Source of the DNA: CAZPBC01 sp964584775 | Lineage (GTDB): Bacteria; Chlamydiota; Chlamydiia; Chlamydiales; SLFE01 | Assembly (NCBI GenBank): GCA_964584775.1 | Contig: CAZPBC010000007.1 | Location: 1-64,000, forward strand | Direction: 5' to 3' | Length of the DNA: 64,000 bases | In this document: positions 24,101 to 29,558 of the stretch, one piece after another | How the letters are laid out: the number at the start of each line of letters is the position of its first letter | How positions within the stretch are numbered: the stretch's first letter is position 1 | Notes under the pieces: model-generated | What the model saw: only the letters and a program-made list of their open reading frames with translations | Database searches by the model: none | Told to the model about the DNA's origin: nothing | Program-made: the position numbers and the translations under genes

Positions 24101-24217
24101 AACTACGCTTTCTTTAAAGAAGAATTCATCCTTAAAGGCAAGATCGGTGGTGATGAGATCGTGTGGACTGACCTAAGACGGATCAAGGTTCCTGATGTAG
24201 TGGTTGCGGAAGGCTAA
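21146..24217 (+). CDS. Membrane-anchored LRR protein with NEL-type E3 ligase domain lacking the catalytic Cys
   Basis: A 1023-residue modular protein. Residues 15-122 are hydrophobic with a bilobed segment (SAVAISALFGFPMTAASIFA) followed by a Pro-rich linker. Residues 172-680 hold 23 LRRs of 21 residues (for example LPEGLKVHGNLDLGGCTSLK). Residues 725-940 match the NEL domain of Shigella IpaH and Salmonella SspH: WMDRL, ADRVIRLFNQM, and HWVDEIEVVLTLQTAIQREL, which is close to IpaH HFVDEIEVYLAFQTMLAEKL; WGPEKVRLRRE follows. NEL ligases use the Cys of a CxD motif. Here the equivalent is L776-A-D778, so the cysteine is replaced and the preceding loop is about six residues shorter. The last 65 residues are an extra tail. 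Likely a secreted, inclusion- or host-membrane protein; secretion is inferred. Confidence 0.85.
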   Translation: MMNSLERVENYPWNSRVKIGFVGLGAINALLEQTPVSLTNAVGLAILALSTKLARSVLPKSLQGYIFTKAVLTVLLAAVSAVAISALFGFPMTAASIFAQAFTIALPTILVTGAELMIAYARYRGELSRPRPAPPPPKPPPPLTQEERLDRVQLGQELRSTENVLEGDIDFSRLDISCLPDNLIFEGNLDLSGCKNLTALPRGLVVNGSLNLRGCSQLNALPSDLQVSGNVDLEDCTGLRSLPYDFEVQGNLNLQGCKNLSALPWGLHVGGSLNLRDCTALKGALPDRVHVGKDLNCRGCTGLNALPLDLLEVNGHLNLRDCTGFKQLPEGLKVHGNLDLGGCTSLKELPEDLKVDKDLNLNGCTGLETLPETLNVDGSLNLTGCTAIKALPADLEVGGDLILRDCSDLSALPEGLKVKGDLHFPNSKTLTMIPESLKVEGAANFSGCTALRLIPDNFEVGKGLDLSGCIGLTSLPKMKVGGDLSLRGCSGLGELPAGLHIDGNLALRGCKLLKSLPEDLHVGKNLILMEGEVLTALPKNLFVGGDLNLSHYRNLRTIGERLRVNGNLSFRGCSSLEALPDDLQVGKDFDLSNCIAIEALRENVKVGRNLVLTGCTRLSILPESLQIGGDFDLSHCTGLTFLPNQIEVGGHLNFQGCSGITALPNWVTELGRVNGEKRRVNLEGMGLSYELSSDLKDAHLQTMDLAVYLPPRPMEASLFGTVDAGLQFWMDRLCPESGLDKPKMGDLKGNERDLCWYLTGLVSSEEYRNLATRPFLADRVIRLFNQMATDPEITAAVIEAIKRGKESKELQVIRTFDQMEVAYREQLDMREGTTVANLKEFAAKILRLNVLKAQAKELMRSLHWVDEIEVVLTLQTAIQRELALPLTAEDCTFRGCAHVSDEQIAQVKRAIQEQVKDADVDVFLKTWGPEKVRLRREQVTPYDDLTEVTDTPRGDNWVCPGTYYNFGPHRTEHKGHPVIYNGRVYNYAFFKEEFILKGKIGGDEIVWTDLRRIKVPDVVVAEG
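21678..23150 (+). repeat. 63-bp (21-codon) LRR repeat array
   Basis: Twenty-three tandem in-frame units of consensus LPxxLxVxGxLxLxGCxxLxx, two with a one-residue insertion and one with a deletion. Nucleotide copies have diverged, unlike the array at the left edge, so this array is older. The ordered cysteine (GCT or DCT) in most units is unusual among LPX-type bacterial LRRs. Confidence 0.85.
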
Positions 24218-24331
24218 TGTAGGAAAGTGTTGTTTCCTTGTTGAATTGAAACCCCCATTAATTTTATACCGGGGTAGTGCGGGGGGAATCGTGGTTCTCC
24301 CCAATTTGCAATACGTAACCAGGAACGAACT

Positions 24332-24583
24332 ATGAAAGAATTTGTAGCCTACATTGTGAAAAACTTGGTCGACAATCCAGATAAGGTAAAGATCAACGAA
24401 ATCGGTGGAACTCAGACACTTATCATCGAACTGTCTGTCGAAAAATCCGACATTGGGAAGATCATCGGGAAGAAAGGGAAGACGATCAACGCGATCCGCA
24501 CCCTTTTAATGTCCGTTGCCTCCCGCAATGGCATCCGCGTCAACCTAGAGATCATCGAGGAAGACGGCACCCGTGTCGAATAA
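24332..24583 (+). CDS. khpA: KH-domain RNA-binding protein KhpA
   Basis: A single type II KH domain of 83 residues with the GxxG loop in GKIIGKKGKTINAIRTLL. KhpA-type proteins bind many RNAs, often with KhpB/Jag, and influence cell division and envelope genes in other bacteria. The start MKEFVAYIVKNLVDNP has AGGAACGA upstream. It is the only gene between the LRR-NEL gene and tRNA-Arg, and ends at a bidirectional terminator. Confidence 0.92.
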   Translation: MKEFVAYIVKNLVDNPDKVKINEIGGTQTLIIELSVEKSDIGKIIGKKGKTINAIRTLLMSVASRNGIRVNLEIIEEDGTRVE

Positions 24584-24615
24584 AAAAGCGTATACAGTGA
24601 TGTATACGCTTTTTT
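24582..24615. terminator. Bidirectional intrinsic terminator between khpA and tRNA-Arg
   Basis: A perfect 15-bp stem AAAAAAGCGTATACA / TGTATACGCTTTTTT with a GTGA loop. The T-run on each strand lets it end both khpA (plus) and the convergent tRNA-Arg (minus). Confidence 0.92.
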
Positions 24616-24622
24616 AAACATT

Positions 24623-24695
24623 CGGACTGAGCAGGATTCGAACCTGCGACCACCCGCTTAGAAGGCGGGTGCTCTATCCGCTGAGCTATCAGTCC
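24623..24695 (-). tRNA. tRNA-Arg (UCU anticodon)
   Basis: The minus strand folds as a complete cloverleaf: acceptor GGACTGA/TCAGTCC, a D arm beginning TAGCTCAGCGGATAGAGC, an anticodon stem CCCGC/GCGGG with loop CTTCTAA (anticodon TCT at 24660-24662) and a T arm with GGTTCGAATCC. The discriminator is G. The 3' CCA is not encoded. It reads AGA/AGG codons. Confidence 0.95.
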
Positions 24696-24706
24696 TTTTT
24701 TTTAGT

Positions 24707-24791
24707 TTTTTCAGATTTTCGATCTTTTTGCCCATAAAGGGCCTTTTTCGAAAGCCCTTCCTGAGACACAAATCTCTGAAAATCTGAAAAA
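24707..24791. repeat. 14-bp perfect inverted repeat enclosing nested hairpins
   Basis: TTTTTCAGATTTTC (24707-24720) pairs exactly with GAAAATCTGAAAAA (24778-24791). Inside are two mutually exclusive stems, GCCC/GGGC (24730-24742) and GGGC/GCCC (24739-24757). It lies directly upstream of tRNA-Arg on the minus strand and upstream of kdsA on the plus strand. It could be a structured leader or a small RNA. Confidence 0.5.
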
Positions 24792-24926
24792 GCTTTCTTT
24801 CCCCTTTTAGATCAGAGGTAAAAGCTTTAAATTCTGGGAGAATATTACGTTCTCTGACCCTAATTTTCAAGCGGTTTAATCTCCAAAAACCTATAATGTT
24901 TCTTCGATGTGTAATGAGGTAATGTC

Positions 24927-25751
24927 ATGAAAACGATCCAAATCGCTGATTTAAAGGTAGGCCCAGGCACTCCATTGACGTTGATTTCAGGCCCTTGTGT
25001 GATTGAGAGCTTGGAGGGCTGTCTCGCGGCTGCCGAGTTCTTAGTCTCTCTTACTAAGAGAAATGGGGTTCAGTTTGTTTTCAAATCAAGCTTTGACAAA
25101 GCCAACCGCTCCTCCATTGAGTCGTACCGCGGACCGGGACTTGAGGAGGGGTTAAAAATCCTGCAGAAGGTCAAAGAGACCTTGGGCTGTCCTGTCATCA
25201 CTGACATTCACCTTCCAGAGCAGGCGGCCCCTGTCGCGGAGGTGTGCGACATTCTACAGATTCCTGCTTTCCTTTCGCGTCAGACAGACTTGCTCGTTGC
25301 GGCTGCAAAAACAGGCAAGCCGATCCAAGTGAAAAAGGGGCAATTCATGGCTCCTTGGGACATGAAAAACGTCGTGAACAAGCTTTTGGAGAGTGGAGCG
25401 ACCGACTTGATGCTGGTCGACCGTGGAACCTCATTCGGGTATAACAACCTCGTCAGTGACATGCGCTCGATTGCGTTGATGCAGGATCTCGGCTTCCCTG
25501 TCTGTTTTGATGCGACCCATTCCGTTCAGCTTCCTGGGGGGCAGGGGGACATCTCTGGGGGGCAGAAAGAGTTTGTGGTTCCTTTGGCCCGCGCGGCTCT
25601 CGCTGTTGGCGCGAATGCACTTTTTATGGAAGCACACAGAGAGCCTGAAAAAGGCCTCTCCGACCCTCTATCGATGATCGACTTCCGCTCTTTGGAGGAG
25701 GCGCTTCCCAAACTCGTCCGACTCTATGTGCTGACCCAGCAGGATGCGTGA
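24927..25751 (+). CDS. kdsA: 3-deoxy-D-manno-octulosonate 8-phosphate synthase
   Basis: Condenses phosphoenolpyruvate and arabinose-5-phosphate to Kdo-8-phosphate for the LPS inner core. TIM-barrel motifs are LISGPCVIESLE, a DIHLPEQA segment, IPAFLSRQTDLLVAAAKTG and KKGQFMAPWDM. C24 in GPCV places it in the metal-dependent class (the E. coli enzyme has Asn there). Length 274. A GAGGT lies before the ATG. It is the first gene of an operon with lptC-, lptA- and lptB-like genes, linking Kdo synthesis to LPS export. Confidence 0.96.
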   Translation: MKTIQIADLKVGPGTPLTLISGPCVIESLEGCLAAAEFLVSLTKRNGVQFVFKSSFDKANRSSIESYRGPGLEEGLKILQKVKETLGCPVITDIHLPEQAAPVAEVCDILQIPAFLSRQTDLLVAAAKTGKPIQVKKGQFMAPWDMKNVVNKLLESGATDLMLVDRGTSFGYNNLVSDMRSIALMQDLGFPVCFDATHSVQLPGGQGDISGGQKEFVVPLARAALAVGANALFMEAHREPEKGLSDPLSMIDFRSLEEALPKLVRLYVLTQQDA

Positions 25752-26338
25752 TGAACCGCTGGAGCTTTATTTCCGTCACTCTTCTTTTCTTCGGACTGAT
25801 CGTCTACCTCTCGATCCCCACGAGCGCGTCTAAAGAGCGCTACCATCAGATGATGGAGGGAAGAGTTCGCCCTGAGGGAGAGACACCCTACTTTAGCCAA
25901 GAGCGCGAGGGGGTGAAGAAGGAGCTTGTTCTCAGTGGGGACGAGCGCCTCAAAGCGACCCTTGTGGCTCCACGTTCGACTCTTTTGCTCGAAAAAGAGG
26001 GTGAGGAGTCAGATATCGTTGAGAAGCTCGGTAAGTTCAACTGCCTATTTCAAGAGGAGATCCGCCCGTCAAAAACCGATCCAGGGGAGAAAGAGCAGGT
26101 TGTCCGCGTCGTTTCGGCTGCCGGAGGGGACTTCTTTTACCATAAAGAACTTCTCACAGCGGGAGGGGTCTTTGTTTCAAAGTACCTCGTCCCTGGAGAG
26201 GAGCTCCCGTCCCGGGCGATGCTCAAAGATCCCCTATTTAAGGGTGTGGCAAAAAGCGCGGATCTAAGCTTCAAGTCGGGATTCCATATCTCCTTTAAAC
26301 ATTTGAAGGCGACCTTTTTTGAGGAGGAGACTCCATGA
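25751..26338 (+). CDS. LptC-like LPS export protein (CT654 position)
   Basis: A 195-residue protein with one N-terminal membrane anchor (WSFISVTLLFFGLIVYLSI) and a periplasmic beta-rich body, the layout of LptC, which bridges the LptBFG transporter to periplasmic LptA. Sequence alone does not show an LptC signature; the call rests on topology and position between kdsA and an OstA-domain protein and lptB. The ATG at 25751 (TGATG overlap with kdsA) is preferred over the GTG three bases earlier. Four-base overlap with the next gene. Confidence 0.65.
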   Translation: MNRWSFISVTLLFFGLIVYLSIPTSASKERYHQMMEGRVRPEGETPYFSQEREGVKKELVLSGDERLKATLVAPRSTLLLEKEGEESDIVEKLGKFNCLFQEEIRPSKTDPGEKEQVVRVVSAAGGDFFYHKELLTAGGVFVSKYLVPGEELPSRAMLKDPLFKGVAKSADLSFKSGFHISFKHLKATFFEEETP

Positions 26339-27684
26339 AGCAGCTCCTTATCCTCCTCTTTCTCTTGACTGGAACACTCGCTGCTGAAGAGGTGAACTTC
26401 TCGATCGACGCAGACACGCTTAGCTATGACCGCGAGAATCAGTCTCTCACTGGGCAAGGAATTGTCATTACTTTCAAAGAGGGATCCAAACTCTTCGCGA
26501 GCCACGCGGAGGTGGATGCCGAGGGAAAGAAAGGGGTTGTCAGTCGCTCACAGAATGAGGAGCCAGTCGTCTTTACAGGACTGATTGATGACGAAGAGGG
26601 AGTGAAGAGGCCCTTGATCGTCAAAGCAGATCAGATGGGAGTGGAAACGCTTAAAGAAGGAGAGAGTGCCCGTCTCGCCATTTCCGCCTTTGGGCACGTT
26701 CAGATTTTTTTTGATGAGGAGTACACGGCTGAAGGAAGCGATGCCTCTTTTTTAACAGGGGAGGGTGAACTCGAAGGGAATTTTAGCTTTCCCAGGGGAG
26801 GAACCATCTTGCTCCATGGTGGAGAGTCTAAAGCGCGCGTCGAGAAAAAAAATGGGGATTTTATCCTTGCCGACGAGTTGCAGATTGATACCAAGACGCG
26901 TCTTGTGAAGGCCTCCTCTTTTGAAGCCGAGTTTTTCCTCCCTGAGCAGATGCAAGCTGTCAAAATCCAGGCTGGGTATGGGGTGTGGGACCCCTCTTCC
27001 TCCTCTCTAAAACTCAGTGACCAGGTTTCGGTTCTCCTTGCTGGCCTTCTTAGCTTAGATGTGAACGGCGAGCTGATCATGGAGCCCTTGAACGATGAGT
27101 TTTTAACAAAAGGACGGGTCAAAACCAAAGGGGAGACCACTCTCTCAGCCCTCAAAGAGAGGCGTCGTCTCAAATGCTTTGGAACGCTCGACTTTGACGC
27201 GCTCACCGATCACCTCACTCTCACGACTCCCTCTTCATCGAAGGGCGCTCCCTCTCTTCAGGCGCGCTTTGTGGATGAGTATGTCGCTCTCTTTGCCAAC
27301 ACCATTGAAATCGATTTGAAGCGTGAAGGGGAGCACTTAGAAGCCAAGCAGCTTCTCTTTGATGGGAAGGTGAGAGCGTCGCTCCGCATGGTTCCAGACG
27401 AAAGGGTTAGCACCTTCTTGGAGCAATACGCTTTTGCGAGCCGGATGGAGTACCTTGTCGATGAGGGGAAGATGCGCTGCTATGGAGATGAGGAGCAGAA
27501 GGTTCTCTACCACAATCCGAATCGTGGGATCCAAATGAGTGCTCCTGAGCTGGTGGTCACGGGGCTTTTAAATAACCAGTTTGAAGCGAAAGGAGTGGGC
27601 AATGTCCGTCTGCGCTTAAATCCTATTGAGGTTGAGAGAATCGAGGAAATGGTTCCTCTCTTACGCTCTTGGAGGTATAATTAA
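26335..27684 (+). CDS. LptA/OstA-domain LPS transport protein
   Basis: Signal peptide MKQLLILLFLLTGTLAAEEV, then an OstA-like start (NFSIDADTLSYDRENQSLTG and IVITFKEGSKLFASHAEVDAEG), typical of the jelly-roll repeats of periplasmic LptA. At 449 residues it is over twice the size of E. coli LptA and may carry several OstA units, intermediate between LptA and the N-terminal part of LptD, but without a barrel domain. It is expected to form the periplasmic bridge moving LPS outward. The gene overlaps its upstream neighbour by four bases and lptB begins five bases after it. Confidence 0.8.
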   Translation: MKQLLILLFLLTGTLAAEEVNFSIDADTLSYDRENQSLTGQGIVITFKEGSKLFASHAEVDAEGKKGVVSRSQNEEPVVFTGLIDDEEGVKRPLIVKADQMGVETLKEGESARLAISAFGHVQIFFDEEYTAEGSDASFLTGEGELEGNFSFPRGGTILLHGGESKARVEKKNGDFILADELQIDTKTRLVKASSFEAEFFLPEQMQAVKIQAGYGVWDPSSSSLKLSDQVSVLLAGLLSLDVNGELIMEPLNDEFLTKGRVKTKGETTLSALKERRRLKCFGTLDFDALTDHLTLTTPSSSKGAPSLQARFVDEYVALFANTIEIDLKREGEHLEAKQLLFDGKVRASLRMVPDERVSTFLEQYAFASRMEYLVDEGKMRCYGDEEQKVLYHNPNRGIQMSAPELVVTGLLNNQFEAKGVGNVRLRLNPIEVERIEEMVPLLRSWRYN

Positions 27685-27688
27685 AGAG

Positions 27689-28426
27689 ATGTCTGAATCC
27701 AGTTCAAAATTTCTCGAAGTCAAAGACCTCGTCAAAACCTATTCTGGTCGAGAGGTGGTTAGTGGGCTCTCCTTTTTCGTGAAACCCGGAGAGGTGGTCG
27801 GTCTGCTAGGCCCAAACGGAGCGGGAAAGACGACCGCTTTTTATATGACTGTCGGACTGATCCGTCCTGACCGTGGACAGGTGCTCTTCAAGAACCAGGA
27901 TATCACGCGTGTACCGATGCATAAGCGTGCTAAAATGGGAATGGGGTACCTCTCTCAAGAGCCTTCTATTTTTCGGAGTTTGACGGTAGAGGAGAATATT
28001 CTCTGTATCTTGGAGACGCTCAACCTGTCCCATTCAGAGATCAAAGAGCGCCTTGAAGAGCTTCTTTTGGAGCTGGCCCTCGAGCCGCTTGCTAAGAAAA
28101 AGGCCGGAACGCTTTCAGGGGGAGAGCGGCGACGGTTGGAGATCACCCGCGCCCTTGCAACCCGTCCTTCGTTTCTCCTTCTCGATGAGCCTTTTGCGAA
28201 CATTGACCCGATCTCTGTTCAAGAGCTGAAAGAGATGATCCGGCACCTCTCTGAGAAAAAAATCAGCATTCTGATCACAGACCACAATGCACGTGAGATC
28301 TTTAAGATTGTGGATCGCAGCTATCTTATAAGGGATGGAAAGGTGCTACTCGGTGGAACGGTCGATGAACTACTTGGACATGAAGAAGCACGCAGAACCT
28401 ATTTTGGACGCGATTTTCGGCTTTGA
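27689..28426 (+). CDS. lptB: LPS export ABC transporter ATP-binding protein LptB
   Basis: Cytoplasmic ATPase of the LptBFG exporter. Walker A is GPNGAGKTT (41-49), the Q-loop is near GYLSQEPSIF, the ABC signature is LSGGERRRLEI, and Walker B is FLLLDEPFANID. The LptB-specific FANIDPISVQELKEMI segment is intact. Start at MSESSSKFLEV is chosen because an upstream in-frame ATG lies deep inside the previous gene, while GGAGG precedes this one. The last 57 bases overlap the 3' end of the convergent secreted-ndk gene. Confidence 0.94.
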   Translation: MSESSSKFLEVKDLVKTYSGREVVSGLSFFVKPGEVVGLLGPNGAGKTTAFYMTVGLIRPDRGQVLFKNQDITRVPMHKRAKMGMGYLSQEPSIFRSLTVEENILCILETLNLSHSEIKERLEELLLELALEPLAKKKAGTLSGGERRRLEITRALATRPSFLLLDEPFANIDPISVQELKEMIRHLSEKKISILITDHNAREIFKIVDRSYLIRDGKVLLGGTVDELLGHEEARRTYFGRDFRL

Positions 28427-28924
28427 CTGTCCCTGAGTTTTAAAGGCAGGTGTGGCTCTTTTGTGGTTCTCACAGAAGAAGTAGCGGATCTCATCACGAG
28501 CAGCGTCGGCTGACTCGGATCCATGGACAGCATTCTCTCCACGGTCGGTTCCATAGAGCGCGCGTAGGGTTCCTGGCAACGCTTCCTTAGGATCGGTTGT
28601 TCCAATGAGCTCTCTATAGCGAGAGATCGCGTTATCTGACTCTAGGATCATCGCAATGAGGGGGCCTGAGGACATGTAGTCGGTGAGCTCCTGGAAGAAG
28701 GGGCGGTCCTTGTGCTTTTTGTAAAAGTGTCCCGCCTCTTCAGGAGTCATGTGGATGATTTTGACCTGGTTGATCTCCAGGCCATTTTCTCGGATTAGAT
28801 GAATGATCTCATTCGCTTTGTTCTGCTTGACGGCGTCAGGCTTGATCAAAGCAAGGGTCTCCTCAGCCACAACGGGGCTGAACACGAGGGTTAAGAGTGT
28901 GGCAAAGAGGAGAGAGAGTCTCAT
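28370..28924 (-). CDS. Nucleoside diphosphate kinase with signal peptide
   Basis: A second NDK-family protein. Residues 1-20 (MRLSLLFATLLTLVFSPVVA) form a classical signal peptide with likely cleavage before EE. The NDK core follows: LALIKPDAV with K28, RPFF near 74-77, GPLIAMILE, and the phospho-histidine H134 in NAVHGSESAD. All catalytic residues remain, so it may act as a periplasmic or secreted kinase. A 30-residue C-terminal tail (rich in Lys and Ser) lies antisense to lptB and is absent from ordinary NDKs. It follows the normal ndk with a four-base overlap and has AAAGGACG upstream. Confidence 0.85.
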   Translation of the reverse strand: MRLSLLFATLLTLVFSPVVAEETLALIKPDAVKQNKANEIIHLIRENGLEINQVKIIHMTPEEAGHFYKKHKDRPFFQELTDYMSSGPLIAMILESDNAISRYRELIGTTDPKEALPGTLRALYGTDRGENAVHGSESADAARDEIRYFFCENHKRATPAFKTQGQSKPKIASKIGSACFFMSK

Positions 28925-29355
28925 GCAGTCGTCCTTTGAATGATTTGGTTTGGTTTAAAGAAATATCCGATTTCAAATGCGGCAGTCTCAGGAGCATCGG
29001 AGCCATGGACCGCATTTTTCTCGATGTTTGAGGCGAAATCAGCGCGGATCGTACCAGGGGCAGCGTCGGCGGGGTTGGTCGCTCCCATCACTTCGCGGTT
29101 TTTGAGAATAGCGCCTTCGCCTTCGAGAACCATCACTAGGACAGGGCCCGAGATCATGAACTCAACAAGGTCATTGAAGAAAGGGCGCTCTTTGTGAACG
29201 GCATAGAAGCCTTCCGCTTCTTCACGAGTGAGGTGTTTGAACTGTGCAGCAGCAACTCGAAGGCCAGCAGCTTCTAGGCGGCTGACGATGTTACCGATGT
29301 TGTTCGCGCCAACGGCGTCAGGTTTAACAATAGAAAGGGTTTGTTCGATTGCCAT
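28921..29355 (-). CDS. ndk: Nucleoside diphosphate kinase, cytoplasmic
   Basis: Transfers the terminal phosphate of ATP to other nucleoside diphosphates through a phospho-histidine. The 144-residue protein has SIVKPDAV with K11, RPFF near 57-60, and H117 in NAVHGSDAPETA. A normal ndk in length and motifs. AAGGAT precedes the ATG. It is first in a two-gene operon with the signal-peptide-bearing copy, with which it shares the same motif order and moderate identity; the pair most likely arose by tandem duplication. Confidence 0.95.
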   Translation of the reverse strand: MAIEQTLSIVKPDAVGANNIGNIVSRLEAAGLRVAAAQFKHLTREEAEGFYAVHKERPFFNDLVEFMISGPVLVMVLEGEGAILKNREVMGATNPADAAPGTIRADFASNIEKNAVHGSDAPETAAFEIGYFFKPNQIIQRTTA

Positions 29356-29558
29356 AGGTCAAATATCCTTTTAGGTGCAGTGTCAGGTGTTTTTTGCTTT
29401 CGGCTAATTATGCAAAATCTCTCCTTCGTGTCAATAAAATCTTGCTCTAAAAAAACTCTTATTTTAACCTCTTTGCCCACCTTGAATAGGGTGGTGTGAT
29501 TTGTGAACTTTTCTTTGCTTCAAAGCTCCCAAATATGGTAACTTTTCGAGGGTAAAAT

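Noticed and set aside
29461..29558. Possible T-box leader before pheT
   Set aside because: There is a small CCCACC/GGGTGG hairpin, but no T-box sequence, specifier loop or terminator.
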